Shown: in pieces, positions 36,542-45,287 of the stretch
How the letters are laid out: each line of letters opens with the position of its first letter
How positions within the stretch are numbered: position 1 is the first letter of the stretch
Assembly (NCBI RefSeq): GCF_001267535.1
Contig: NZ_JRXE01000011.1
Span: 63,520-127,519 of the forward strand
Reading direction: 5' to 3'
DNA: 64,000 nt
From: Winslowiella iniecta
GTDB lineage: Bacteria; Pseudomonadota; Gammaproteobacteria; Enterobacterales; Enterobacteriaceae
The notes under the pieces: model-generated
The model's input: the letters and a program-made list of their open reading frames with translations, nothing else
What the model was told of the DNA's origin: nothing
Database searches by the model: none
Position numbers and translations under genes: made by a program

Positions 36542-37285
36542 ATGAATCACATTCAGAACAAAACCGCCGTTGTGACAGGAGCTTCCTCAGGTATTGGTGC
36601 CGCCACGGTAAAAGCACTGCTCGATAAAAACGTTAATGTGGTCGCGGTCGCGCAAAATATCGAACGTCTTAATGCGTTCGTGGAGCCCCTGAAGCAGGCT
36701 GGGCATAATATTTCTGGCTATGCTGCCAGCGTGGCGGAGCTGGATTCAATGAAATCCGTTGCTGACTTTGCGGTGAAAACCTATGGCTCGGTTGATATTC
36801 TGGTGAACAACGCCGGTCTGATGCTGTTCTCATACTGGGAAGACGTGGCCATTGATGACTGGAACAAGATGGTTGACGTCAATATCAAGGGTTACCTGAA
36901 CGGGATTGCCGCCGTGCTGCCGCAGATGATAAAGCAGAAGTCAGGCCACATCCTGAATATGGCCTCCGTAGCCGGCCACCAGGTTGACGCCGCTGCGGGT
37001 GTCTACAGCGCCACCAAGTTCTTTGTTCAGGCGATGACTGAATCCATGCGTAAGGATCTTGGCGTCAATCATGGCATCCGCGCCAATACCGTGAGTCCGG
37101 GCGTAATCAATACCGGCTGGGCGGATAAAGTCAGCGATCCTGAAGGTCGCAAGGCTGCTCAGGAACTGAACAAGATTGCCATCAGTTCAGAAGATGTGGC
37201 CAATGCCGTGATTTATGCGCTGAACCAGCCGGATAACGTCACAGTAAACGATCTGATCATTTCTCCTACCCGTCAGAACTGGTAA
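36542..37285 (+). CDS. SDR-family NAD(P)-dependent oxidoreductase
   Basis: A classical short-chain dehydrogenase of 247 residues from ATG 36542; an in-frame ATG at 36521 would add seven residues, and neither has a strong ribosome site. TGASSGIG is the cofactor loop near residues 12-19, NNAG follows near 88, and the active site is Ser in NMASVAG with YSATK (Tyr and Lys intact), then NTVSPG. Related to YdfG-like and quinone/aldehyde-reducing SDRs. It follows the Old Yellow Enzyme gene in the same regulated unit, so a role in reductive detoxification is likely. It is the last intact gene before the mobile-element remnants. Confidence 0.85.
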   Translation: MNHIQNKTAVVTGASSGIGAATVKALLDKNVNVVAVAQNIERLNAFVEPLKQAGHNISGYAASVAELDSMKSVADFAVKTYGSVDILVNNAGLMLFSYWEDVAIDDWNKMVDVNIKGYLNGIAAVLPQMIKQKSGHILNMASVAGHQVDAAAGVYSATKFFVQAMTESMRKDLGVNHGIRANTVSPGVINTGWADKVSDPEGRKAAQELNKIAISSEDVANAVIYALNQPDNVTVNDLIISPTRQNW

Positions 37286-37372
37286 TAATTCTGCATTATC
37301 ACTGCGTTATTGAAAATGCCCTGGCTTACCGAAAGGTAGAAAATGCTGAGGCATTTTTTTTGTACAACCTGA

Positions 37373-37510
37373 AGTGCCAGTGATAACCCGAAAGTTGAAG
37401 AAACCCTCTTTCTGATTACGCCAGGGATTTTCAAACGTTATGTAAAAGAAACCACGGGTGAAACTGATGAAAAATGGAAGCAGGTTCACAAGAAATTTCA
37501 GAAACTGACG
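37373..37510 (+). pseudogene. Remnant of an integrative-element relaxase (MobH/TraI_2 C-terminus)
   Basis: An open stretch without a start codon encodes [19 protein letters not shown] followed by a [11 protein letters not shown] segment. This resembles the end of the C-terminal domain (DUF1528) of relaxases of PFGI-1-type integrative conjugative elements, where a hydrophobic LxSPGxFxRY motif is followed by W-x-x-V-x-x-x-F-x-x-L. The rest of the roughly 600-residue protein is absent. The adjacent integrase remnant supports the reading. A profile search would be needed for certainty. Confidence 0.45.
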
Positions 37511-37513
37511 GCA

Positions 37514-37633
37514 CGAATCGTAACCTTCTGTAATCCATGCGTGAAATTGCTGCCTGCGTTCCCTTGCTTGTGACAGTGATATAGAAGGATAATCGCCTGT
37601 ACTGAGTTTGGTATCTGTAAGCAATGTGTACAC
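37514..37633 (-). pseudogene. Remnant of a P4-type tyrosine integrase (DUF4102 arm-binding domain)
   Basis: From ATG 37633 the product begins with LLTDTK and continues with [18 protein letters not shown] and then ITEGYDS. P4-type integrases start with a similar LTDTK, and about 50 residues later have LGxYPxxSLAxARxRRxxxxxLxxEGxDP. Here the two parts are nearly fused, as after an internal deletion of about 50 codons, and the catalytic domain is missing. It lies tail-to-tail with the relaxase remnant: a scar of a mobile element next to sapC. Confidence 0.55.
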
Positions 37634-37711
37634 AAAAGCGACAAATTAATGCTATTCATACTAAGCCACCCTTAAGCGTGATAAAAAGCAGTTTAAACTC
37701 AAGGCATTGAT

Positions 37712-37783
37712 ATGAATAAAATAGTTGAAGAGAACTCAACCATCTTAAATGGTTATCCAGTGACAGCCTATGCCATCCGATAA
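37712..37783 (+). other. Short frame overlapping the sapC start
   Basis: A 23-codon frame (begins MNKIVEENS) with AAGG eight bases upstream runs over the first 14 bases of sapC. It may be a chance frame, a truncated gene at the insertion junction, or a leader that carries ribosomes to the sapC start, which lacks its own ribosome site. Confidence 0.25.
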
Positions 37784-38660
37784 TATTTACGCAGAGAAGC
37801 GTCTGCCAAGCCCATTCCGCCATACCTGGCGGCTGTTCTATCGCGATACCACCGCGATGATCGGCTTTTATGGCTTTATCGCCCTGCTGCTGCTGTGTGT
37901 ATTGGGCGGACTGCTGGCACCTTACGGTCTCGATCAACAGTTTCTTGGCTATCAGTTACTGCCGCCGTCATGGTCGCGTTATGGCGATGTCTCCTTCTTT
38001 CTTGGTACCGATGATTTAGGGCGTGATGTATTAAGCCGCCTGTTAAGCGGTGCCGCGCCGACCGTCGGTTCCGCCATACTGGTCACGGTGTTTGCCGCAC
38101 TGTGCGCCATGGTGCTTGGGGTGCTGGCCGGATTAACCCACGGACTGCGCTCAGCGGTAATGAACCACGTGCTCGACACCCTGCTGTCAATTCCCTCCCT
38201 GTTACTGGCGATTGTGGTGGTGGCATTTTTAGGGCCACGGCTGGAACATGCCCTGCTGGCAGTCTGGCTGGCGGTGTTGCCGCGTCTGGTTCGCGCCATT
38301 TACAGCGCGGTCCATGACGAGCTGGAAAAAGATTACGTGATTGCGGCGCGCCTTGATGGTGCCAGCAGTTTCAATATTCTGCGCCACGCGATTCTGCCCA
38401 ATATTTTATCGATTCTGGTTACCGAATTTACCCGCGCACTGTCGATGGCGATACTGGATATCGCAGCGCTCGGTTTCCTCGACCTCGGCGCACAGTTGCC
38501 CTCGCCGGAATGGGGCGCGATGCTGGGTGACTCGCTGGAGCTGATCTATGTTGCCCCGTGGACCGTAATGCTGCCGGGTGCGGCAATTATGATTAGCGTA
38601 TTGATCATTAACCTGCTGGGCGACGGTATCCGCCGCGCCATTGAAGCGGGAGTGGAATAA
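37770..38660 (+). CDS. sapC: SapC, inner-membrane permease of the Sap peptide/putrescine ABC system
   Basis: A 296-residue DppC/OppC-type permease, very close to E. coli SapC along its whole length ([20 protein letters not shown] near residues 77-96, the ABC-contact loop [14 protein letters not shown] near 189-202, and the C-terminal [20 protein letters not shown]). It normally pairs with SapB to form the membrane channel of the Sap importer, linked to antimicrobial-peptide resistance and, in E. coli, putrescine export. Here sapA and sapB are missing upstream, and the start codon has no visible ribosome site, as expected for a gene once coupled to sapB. The sapD start overlaps its stop (TAATG). 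Confidence 0.95.
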   Translation: MPSDNIYAEKRLPSPFRHTWRLFYRDTTAMIGFYGFIALLLLCVLGGLLAPYGLDQQFLGYQLLPPSWSRYGDVSFFLGTDDLGRDVLSRLLSGAAPTVGSAILVTVFAALCAMVLGVLAGLTHGLRSAVMNHVLDTLLSIPSLLLAIVVVAFLGPRLEHALLAVWLAVLPRLVRAIYSAVHDELEKDYVIAARLDGASSFNILRHAILPNILSILVTEFTRALSMAILDIAALGFLDLGAQLPSPEWGAMLGDSLELIYVAPWTVMLPGAAIMISVLIINLLGDGIRRAIEAGVE

Positions 38661-39652
38661 TGCCGTTACTCGATATTCGCAATCTGACAATTGAATTTAT
38701 GACCGCCGATGGCCCGGTTAAAGCGGTCGATCGCGTCAGTATTACCATGAGCGCCGGTGAAGTTCGTGGGCTGGTTGGCGAGTCAGGCTCGGGTAAAAGC
38801 CTGATTGCAAAAGCGATTTGTGGCGTCACTAAAGACAACTGGCGCGTCACCGCCGACCGTATGCGTTTTGATGATGTCGATCTGCTGCAACTTTCGCCAC
38901 GCGAGCGCCGCCGTATCGTCGGCCATAACGTGTCGATGATTTTTCAGGAACCGCAATCCTGTCTCGACCCGTCGGAAAGTATTGGCCGGCAAATTATGCA
39001 GGCGATTCCGGGCTGGACCTATAAAGGTCGCTGGTATCAGCGTTTTCGCTGGCGTCACCGCCGCGCCATTGAGCTGCTGCACCGCGTCGGCATCAAAGAT
39101 CACCGCGATATTATGCGCAGCTTCCCCTATGAGCTGACCGATGGCGAGTGTCAGAAGGTGATGATCGCCATTGCGCTGGCTAATCAGCCGCGCCTGTTGA
39201 TCGCAGATGAACCGACCAACGCCATGGAGCCGACCACCCAGGCGCAAATCTTCCGCCTGCTGTCGCGACTGAATCAGAACAATAACACCACCATTCTGCT
39301 GATCAGTCATGACCTGCAAATGATGAGCCACTGGGCTGACCGAATTAATGTGATGTACTGCGGTCAGACGGTGGAAACTGCCCAAAGTGAGGATCTGATC
39401 TCTTCTCCACATCATCCTTATACTCAGGCGTTAATTCGCGCGATGCCCGATTTTGGTCGCGCACTGCCGCATAAAAGCCGTCTGAATACCTTGCCCGGTG
39501 CCATTCCGTCGCTGGAGCATCTGCCGGTCGGCTGCCGACTTGGGCCGCGCTGCCCGTATGCGCAGAAAAAGTGCATTGATACGCCGCGTCTGACCGGCAC
39601 CCGATCGCATCTGTATGCCTGTCATTTCCCGCTCAATATGGAGGGGCAGTGA
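38660..39652 (+). CDS. sapD: SapD, ATPase subunit of the Sap ABC system
   Basis: A 330-residue ABC ATPase, close to E. coli SapD. Walker A is GESGSGKS at residues 40-47, Walker [10 protein letters not shown], and the H-loop ISHD is present. The ABC signature is unusual (ELTDGECQK instead of LSGGQ), as in E. coli SapD. The C-terminal oligopeptide-ABC extension ([14 protein letters not shown] and surrounding cysteines) may bind an iron-sulfur cluster as in related OppD/F-type proteins. It powers transport with SapF; SapD is also known to support Trk potassium uptake. One-base overlap with sapC and TGATG overlap with sapF show tight coupling. Confidence 0.95.
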   Translation: MPLLDIRNLTIEFMTADGPVKAVDRVSITMSAGEVRGLVGESGSGKSLIAKAICGVTKDNWRVTADRMRFDDVDLLQLSPRERRRIVGHNVSMIFQEPQSCLDPSESIGRQIMQAIPGWTYKGRWYQRFRWRHRRAIELLHRVGIKDHRDIMRSFPYELTDGECQKVMIAIALANQPRLLIADEPTNAMEPTTQAQIFRLLSRLNQNNNTTILLISHDLQMMSHWADRINVMYCGQTVETAQSEDLISSPHHPYTQALIRAMPDFGRALPHKSRLNTLPGAIPSLEHLPVGCRLGPRCPYAQKKCIDTPRLTGTRSHLYACHFPLNMEGQ

Positions 39653-40458
39653 TGGTCGAGACGCTGCTTGAAGTGCGTAACCTGAGTAAAACCTACCGCT
39701 ATCGCACCGGATTGTTTCGCCGTCAGCACGTTGAGGCGGTGAAAGATGTCAGCTTCACCCTGCGCGAAAAGCAGACGCTGGCGATTATTGGCGAGAATGG
39801 TTCGGGAAAATCGACGCTGGCTAAGATGCTCAGCGGCATGATCGCGCCCACCGCCGGTGAGATGCTGATTGACGATCATCCATTGCAGTATGGTGATTAT
39901 GGCTATCGCAGCCAGCGCATCCGCATGATTTTTCAGGATCCCTCCACGTCACTGAACCCGCGTAAGCGCATTGGTCAGATGCTGGATTTTCCGCTACGAC
40001 TGAACACCGATCTTGACGCCGCCGCGCGTGAAAAGCGCATTATTGCCACGCTGCGTCAGGTTGGCTTGCTGCGCGATCATGCAGCTTACTATCCGCATAT
40101 GCTGGCTCCCGGTCAGAAGCAGCGTATCGGTCTGGCACGCGCGCTGATCCTGCAACCGAAAGTGATTGTCGCCGATGAAGCGCTGGCGTCGCTGGATATG
40201 TCGATGCGCTCACAGCTGATTAACCTGATGCTTGAACTGCAGGAGAAACACGGTATCTCTTATATTTATGTGACCCAGCACCTCGGCATGATGAAACATA
40301 TCAGCGATCAGGTGATGGTAATGCATCAGGGTGAAGTGGTAGAGCGCGGCAGCACCGCCGAGGTGCTGGCCTGTCCGCTGAATGATTTGACCAAACGACT
40401 GATTACCAGTCATTTCGGCGAAGCATTAACCGCCGATGCCTGGCGACGCGATCGCTAA
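39652..40458 (+). CDS. sapF: SapF, ATPase subunit of the Sap ABC system
   Basis: A 268-residue ABC ATPase, the same length as E. coli SapF. Walker A is GENGSGKS, the signature region LAPGQKQRIG, Walker B VIVADEAL, and the end LTADAWRRDR matches E. coli. The start is ATG 39652 (GGAGGGG upstream, overlapping the sapD stop); the GTG three bases earlier is not needed. It forms the ATPase pair with SapD. It is followed by fabI after 141 bases, the order found in E. coli. Confidence 0.95.
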   Translation: MVETLLEVRNLSKTYRYRTGLFRRQHVEAVKDVSFTLREKQTLAIIGENGSGKSTLAKMLSGMIAPTAGEMLIDDHPLQYGDYGYRSQRIRMIFQDPSTSLNPRKRIGQMLDFPLRLNTDLDAAAREKRIIATLRQVGLLRDHAAYYPHMLAPGQKQRIGLARALILQPKVIVADEALASLDMSMRSQLINLMLELQEKHGISYIYVTQHLGMMKHISDQVMVMHQGEVVERGSTAEVLACPLNDLTKRLITSHFGEALTADAWRRDR

Positions 40459-40599
40459 GCCACAGAACTTGACGGGCCACAGGCATGCGACTCTACGCTA
40501 GTGTAAAGACTCGTGCTAGAATGCCGGGTCGATTCACGTCGGTCGCTCATTTATTGTCCAAAGCGGCCGCCAACAACAATGACCATAAGGATTACAGCT

Positions 40600-41388
40600 A
40601 TGGGTTTTCTTTCCGGTAAGCGCATTCTGATTACTGGCGTTGCCAGTAAACTCTCTATCGCATACGGTATTGCGCAAGCGATGCACAAACAGGGCGCTGA
40701 ACTGGCTTTCACCTACCAAAACGACAAATTGAAAGGTCGTGTGGAGGAGTTTGCTAAAGATCTGGGCTCTGACATCGTTCTGCCTTGTGACGTTGCTGAA
40801 GATGAGAGCATCAAAGCGCTGTTTACTGAACTGGCAAAAACCTGGCCAAAATTTGATGGATTCGTTCACTCCATCGGCTTCGCGCCTGCTGACCAGCTGG
40901 ATGGCGACTATGTTAACGCTGTGACCCGCGAAGGCTTTAAAATCGCGCACGACATCAGCGCATACAGCTTCGTGGCAATGGCCAAAGAGTGCCGCGCGAT
41001 GCTGAACCCGAACGCCGCCCTGCTGACCCTGTCTTACCTGGGTGCCGAGCGCGCAATCCCTAACTACAACGTGATGGGTCTGGCTAAAGCGTCTCTGGAA
41101 GCGAACGTGCGCTATATGGCGAACGCGATGGGCCCGGACAGCGTCCGTGTGAACGCCATCTCTGCCGGTCCAATCCGTACGCTGGCCGCATCCGGCATCA
41201 AAGATTTCCGTAAAATGCTGTCCCACTGCGAAGCGGTCACCCCGATTCGTCGCACTGTGACCACTGAAGACGTGGGTAACTCTGCGGCCTTCCTGTGCTC
41301 CGATCTCTCTGCCGGTGTGACCGGTGAAGTTCTGCACGTTGACGGCGGCTTCAGCATCGCTGCCATGAACGAGCTGGAACTGAAATAA
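40600..41388 (+). CDS. fabI: Enoyl-[acyl-carrier-protein] reductase (NADH)
   Basis: A 262-residue FabI, nearly identical in pattern to E. coli FabI. The start is ATG 40600 (AAGGA upstream; N-terminus [16 protein letters not shown]), not the ORF start 29 codons before it. The active-site set Tyr-x6-Tyr-x6-Lys lies in [19 protein letters not shown], with Tyr156 and Lys163 of E. coli numbering preserved. It catalyses the last step of each fatty-acid elongation round and is the target of triclosan and isoniazid-like inhibitors. Gly93 of E. coli, the common resistance position, is kept within [10 protein letters not shown] 9-base hairpin follows the stop. Confidence 0.97.
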   Translation: MGFLSGKRILITGVASKLSIAYGIAQAMHKQGAELAFTYQNDKLKGRVEEFAKDLGSDIVLPCDVAEDESIKALFTELAKTWPKFDGFVHSIGFAPADQLDGDYVNAVTREGFKIAHDISAYSFVAMAKECRAMLNPNAALLTLSYLGAERAIPNYNVMGLAKASLEANVRYMANAMGPDSVRVNAISAGPIRTLAASGIKDFRKMLSHCEAVTPIRRTVTTEDVGNSAAFLCSDLSAGVTGEVLHVDGGFSIAAMNELELK

Positions 41389-41395
41389 GTTCGAC

Positions 41396-41415
41396 GGGCG
41401 AGGCTTGCCTCGCCC
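41396..41415 (+). terminator. Hairpin after fabI
   Basis: A perfect 9-base stem GGGCGAGGC / GCCTCGCCC with a TT loop, seven bases after the fabI stop. There is no T tract, so it may terminate weakly or stabilise the 3' end. Confidence 0.5.
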
Positions 41416-41604
41416 TGCTGTTCCCGTCAATCGTCCCGCTCCCTTTCTGTTATACCTTTCTGATATTAATTATCACCCAACAATCTTTTGTGCATTCCGC
41501 GGCTTACGCCAGGATAGTTATGCCATCCAGGCCCGACGTAACCGCATTTTTCTCTCCCTTAACCAGTCGAACGTCCGGGTCAGTTAACTTGAAAAGGAAT
41601 GACC

Positions 41605-42744
41605 ATGGAGCAACGCCGTTATTCCGGCAACAATCACTGGTATCACGAAACGCAATCCAGTGTGGGTGCTGAGCAGGAGTCTCCGCTGGTGCCTGAAGCC
41701 GCGGAAGTGGAAGATCGTTTCCTGCTGGGTCTGACGCAACAAGCGAGCGCTACGTTGCTGTCGACATTAAACTGCCAGCATGACGCGTTACAGGCCGCAC
41801 GTCATATTAGTGTGATCCTGCTACCGGAGGCGCTGAATACTTCGCTGACCCATACATTAACCCTGTATGACCGCCTCTGTACCGCGCTGACCGTCGCGCA
41901 AGTGACCGGCCTTCAGCGCCTGTGTAATCACTATGCTGCACGACTGAATCCGCTGCCAGGGCCAGACTCTTCGCGGGAAAGTAATAATCGTCTGACGCAA
42001 ATCACCCAATATTCACGCCAGCTGGCCAGCCAGCCGACGCTGATTGACCGCGCCGCGCTGCGCCGGCTGGAAGAGGTCGGCCTGACCGAACCGGATATTA
42101 TTACCTTCAGTCAGCTGATTGGTTACGTCAGTTATCAGGCACGCGTGGTCGCCGGGATTCAGGCAATGATGGCGCTGCCGGTGCGCTGGATTCCGGGCAT
42201 CACCACCCCGCCGGATGCCGACAGCACCCGCTTCAGCCAGCAAACTGAGTGGCAACCGCAACTGCCGTCGGTTGAGCTGCGCTACGCCAGTGCTGAACAG
42301 CTGGAAGCGCTGACCTTTTGTCAGCCGCAGCAGACATTGCAGCACAGTGCCTGGCTGTTAGCGCACGACGCTAAAGCGCTGTACGGCTGGGCGCAGCTGC
42401 TCAACGCGCAGCAGGAGCAACAGAGCGAGCATGATGCGCTGGCCAGCGCGGTCAGTGCGCGAATTAATGGCAGCAACAGCTGCTTTTATCGCTATCAGGG
42501 AGAGTGGCGGGAAGCGTTAATTCAGGGTATTGATGACGCGCTGACGGCAAGTAAGACGCAACCCGCCGCGCAGGCGGTCATGCAGGCGGCAGCCCAGCTC
42601 ACCCGCTCACCGGAGCGCTTCAGCGCGGCGCATTTACAACCGTTAGTGGCAAACGGTTTCTCAACCACCGCGCTGTTTAAGCTGATTCAGAGTGTGGCGC
42701 TGGCTAACTGGAATAACCGCCTGATGCAGACGCTGGGCGGCTGA
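41605..42744 (+). CDS. yciW: YciW-family protein (AhpD/CMD-like)
   Basis: A 379-residue homologue of E. coli YciW, recognised by its N-terminus (MEQRRYSGNNHWYHETQSS) and its place after fabI and before rnb. The start is ATG 41605, because AAGGA then has correct spacing (six bases); the upstream in-frame ATG at 41599 is too close. The middle (residues about 60-230) resembles the helical AhpD/carboxymuconolactone-decarboxylase fold, but the CxxC redox pair of AhpD is not evident. In E. coli yciW has been linked to cysteine/methionine metabolism and CysB control. Its 3' end overlaps the convergent LysR gene by 41 bases. Confidence 0.85.
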   Translation: MEQRRYSGNNHWYHETQSSVGAEQESPLVPEAAEVEDRFLLGLTQQASATLLSTLNCQHDALQAARHISVILLPEALNTSLTHTLTLYDRLCTALTVAQVTGLQRLCNHYAARLNPLPGPDSSRESNNRLTQITQYSRQLASQPTLIDRAALRRLEEVGLTEPDIITFSQLIGYVSYQARVVAGIQAMMALPVRWIPGITTPPDADSTRFSQQTEWQPQLPSVELRYASAEQLEALTFCQPQQTLQHSAWLLAHDAKALYGWAQLLNAQQEQQSEHDALASAVSARINGSNSCFYRYQGEWREALIQGIDDALTASKTQPAAQAVMQAAAQLTRSPERFSAAHLQPLVANGFSTTALFKLIQSVALANWNNRLMQTLGG

Positions 42745-43645
42745 GCGACTCTTCACTTAACCAGCGACGAACCTCGTCAAAAAAGTGCTGAGCCAGCGGC
42801 GTAGCGCGTCCCGGCTCGGCGATCACCACTGCCGCGTGACGCGTCATCGGCGCGATTAACAACTGACGACTTTTCAGTTCCGGCGTCATCGCCGGTAGTA
42901 AATGACCGCCGGGCGTAATCAGGCAACCCAGACCGACCTGCACTGCCTGTAACAGCTGGAACACCGACGTGGTTTCCATAATCACCCGTAGCGGCAAGCC
43001 TGCTTCGCGGAAATGGCCGTCAATGTAGCGACGAAAATAACGGGTTGGCTCCGCCAGACACAGCGGCAGTGCCGCAATCTGGCTGAGCGTCAGCGGCTCA
43101 CTGTCGTCAAGCTGTGGAAAATGTTGCGGGTGGTACAGCAATTCAACGCCGTTGTCCGCCAGCGGTTCCGCCTGAAAATGCAGCTCGCGCAGCGTGGCCA
43201 GTTCAAAGAACCCAATACCGACATCCACCGTATGACTGTTTAACGCATCCAGCAGTTGATCGGCGCTCAGCACCGCCACCCGATAATCCAGCTGCGGATA
43301 ACGGTCGCTGATCGCTTTCAGCATCAGCGGCAACGAGATGCTGCACTGCGGTACCACGCCAATCCGCAGCGTACCGGTAACGCCATGCTTAAGTGATTCG
43401 ACTTCCAGCTTCAATCCCTGGTAAACAGAGACAATTTCCCGCGCCCACGCCAGCACGCGCTCGCCTTCAGCGGTAAAACCGGCGAAGTTATTGCTGCGAT
43501 TGATCAGTGACAGTCCCAGTTCGCGCTCAAGATTTTTCAGCCGCATCGACAGCGTTGGCTGGCTGACAAAACTGGCCTCCGCCGCACGACCAAAATGACG
43601 CTCACGTTCGAGATTGCACAGATAAATAAGTTGCTTTATATCCAT
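42704..43645 (-). CDS. LysR-family transcriptional regulator
   Basis: A 313-residue LysR protein (helix-turn-helix LERERHFGRAAEASFVSQPT, then LSMRLKNLERELG, residues 12-45; effector domain about 90-300). LINRSNNFAGFT replaces the more usual LFxRxxRxVxLT. It is inserted between yciW and bluF relative to E. coli. Its start faces bluF across 308 bases, which contain a TTTAGC-N4-GCTAAA palindrome, so it may regulate itself, bluF or both. No effector is evident. The last 41 bases overlap yciW tail-to-tail. Confidence 0.85.
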   Translation of the reverse strand: MDIKQLIYLCNLERERHFGRAAEASFVSQPTLSMRLKNLERELGLSLINRSNNFAGFTAEGERVLAWAREIVSVYQGLKLEVESLKHGVTGTLRIGVVPQCSISLPLMLKAISDRYPQLDYRVAVLSADQLLDALNSHTVDVGIGFFELATLRELHFQAEPLADNGVELLYHPQHFPQLDDSEPLTLSQIAALPLCLAEPTRYFRRYIDGHFREAGLPLRVIMETTSVFQLLQAVQVGLGCLITPGGHLLPAMTPELKSRQLLIAPMTRHAAVVIAEPGRATPLAQHFFDEVRRWLSEESLSRPASASGGYSS

Positions 43646-43953
43646 TATTCTTATATTTCAATTATTTACATTAAATTTAGCTGAAGCTAAACATTAAGCT
43701 GACCGCGTATTCTCAGCGGGCATCACAGTGTCAGAGTGGCATTCCGGCAAATGTCCCACGTTTCTTTGACGCGGTAAACTGGCAACCGATTGCGCCACGC
43801 TATTTTTTACAGCGCAGCCAGCCGGCGCGTCAGATGCCTGTTTTTCGTCACAAATTCAGTCACTTTTACGCCATTTCTGCGAGAGTTCTCGACAACATCG
43901 CCCTGGATTCTGGTAAGGTATGCGGCTCAAGTGCGAAAATTCTGGAACACTCT
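43646..43953. other. LysR/bluF divergent intergenic region
   Basis: 308 bases between divergent genes. TTTAGCTGAAGCTAAA (43676-43691), with 6-base arms, 31 bases before the LysR start codon, is a candidate LysR autoregulatory site. The first 80 bases are AT-rich. No other gene was found; the frames that continue upstream of bluF are extensions without a ribosome site. Confidence 0.5.
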
Positions 43954-45162
43954 ATGTTGTCAACAATCCTCTATCGCAGCCACCTTTCTGATGATGTTGC
44001 AGAAATTACTCTGGCAGAGCTGGCAGATAAAGCAAACAAAGTTAACAATGCGTTTGATGTCACGGGTATTTTGCTGTTTAACGGCACCCATTTCTTTCAG
44101 CTGCTTGAAGGCCCTGAGGATGCGGTTAATACCATTTATCAGCGTATCTGCCGCGATGCCCGCCACCATAATGTGGTCGAGCTGCTGCGCGATTATGCAC
44201 CGTCACGCCGCTTCGGTAACGCCGGAATGGAACTCTTTGACCTGCGCGAATATGGTCAGGCGACGGTTTTGCAGGCGGTGCTTGATAAAGGAACCACAAA
44301 ATATCAGTTGACCTATGATGATCGGGCGTTGCAGTTTCTGCGTACTTTTGTCGAGGCCAGAGAACGGGAAAACTATTTTGAAATCCCGCCGGCTGACTAC
44401 TGGGATTTTGTGGTCGACGAAACGGCAACCACAGCAGAGTGTTCCCTCCCCGCTTTCGGGCCGTACCATTTTGCCTTTCAGCCGGTTATCGACCCCTTTG
44501 GTCGAAGCATTGTTTCGCTTGAGGCGCTGATTCGCAGTGCGGACGGCGGTTCGTCGCAGCACTATTTCTCGCAGTTAGCGCGGGAAGATATTTACCGCGC
44601 CGACCTTGAATCGAAGAAACAGGCTTTTGCTATGGCAAAACAGCTGGGTATCCACCAGCAAACTCTGTCCGTCAACCTGTTACCGATGTCGCTGGTAGTC
44701 ATTCCTGAAGCAGTGGATTTCCTGCTGCGCGAGATAAACGCCAACCAGCTGGTGCCTGAACAGATCGTGGTGGAAGTTACGGAAAATGAAGTTATCTCCC
44801 GCCTTGACGAGTTTCAGGCCGCGATTAAGCAGTTAAAAGCCGCAGGAATCAGCTTCGCCATTAATGATTTTGGTGCCGGGTTTGCCGGACTTTCATTACT
44901 GGCGCGATTCCAGCCTGACAGAATTAAAATTGACCGTAACATCATTCGTGATGTGCATAAAAGTGGCCCAAAACAGGCAATTGTGCAGGCCATCGTCAAA
45001 TGCTGTTCGGCACTTGAGATCGCGGTAATTGCTGCTGGCGTCGAGAAGGCCGAAGAGTGGATGTGGCTGGAAGCCGCCGGAATCTTTCATTTCCAGGGCG
45101 CGTTATTTGCCAAAGCTACCCTTAATGCCATCCCGCCGGTGGCGTGGCCTGAACAAAAATAA
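43954..45162 (+). CDS. bluF: BLUF blue-light sensor with degenerate EAL domain
   Basis: A 402-residue homologue of E. coli BluF (YcgF). The start is ATG 43954, giving MLSTILYRSH, the E. coli-like N-terminus; longer frames upstream are unsupported. Residues 1-95 form the FAD-binding BLUF domain (Tyr7, Asn and Gln in the usual light-sensing places, VTGILLFNGTHFFQLLEG). Residues about 155-395 are an EAL domain with EAL present but INDFGAGF in place of xDDFGTGY and AAGVE in place of AEGVE. Loss of a metal Asp and a Glu predicts no c-di-GMP hydrolysis, as in E. coli BluF, which instead antagonises the repressor BluR. No bluR is seen in this window. Confidence 0.9.
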   Translation: MLSTILYRSHLSDDVAEITLAELADKANKVNNAFDVTGILLFNGTHFFQLLEGPEDAVNTIYQRICRDARHHNVVELLRDYAPSRRFGNAGMELFDLREYGQATVLQAVLDKGTTKYQLTYDDRALQFLRTFVEARERENYFEIPPADYWDFVVDETATTAECSLPAFGPYHFAFQPVIDPFGRSIVSLEALIRSADGGSSQHYFSQLAREDIYRADLESKKQAFAMAKQLGIHQQTLSVNLLPMSLVVIPEAVDFLLREINANQLVPEQIVVEVTENEVISRLDEFQAAIKQLKAAGISFAINDFGAGFAGLSLLARFQPDRIKIDRNIIRDVHKSGPKQAIVQAIVKCCSALEIAVIAAGVEKAEEWMWLEAAGIFHFQGALFAKATLNAIPPVAWPEQK

Positions 45163-45171
45163 GCCTCCAGG

Positions 45172-45210
45172 TTCAGCCAGCTGCGAATAGCGCTTATTGC
45201 GCTGGCTGAA
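45172..45210 (+). terminator. Hairpin after bluF
   Basis: A perfect 10-base stem TTCAGCCAGC / GCTGGCTGAA around a 19-base loop, ten bases after the bluF stop. A T tract is lacking. Confidence 0.45.
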
Positions 45211-45287
45211 TTGCACCGTGCGTGCGCACCAGGTTGAGAACGATATTATTGTAAGAGATAATTATTTTCATTTACCTGGAAAGCGGG

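Noticed and set aside
40534..41430. 298-codon minus-strand frame over fabI
   Set aside because: Shadow frame opposite fabI, rich in His/Arg/Gln as is typical for the complement of GC-rich coding DNA.
43834..43953. 40-residue N-terminal extension of BluF
   Set aside because: Homology to E. coli BluF begins exactly at ATG 43954; the extension has no ribosome site.
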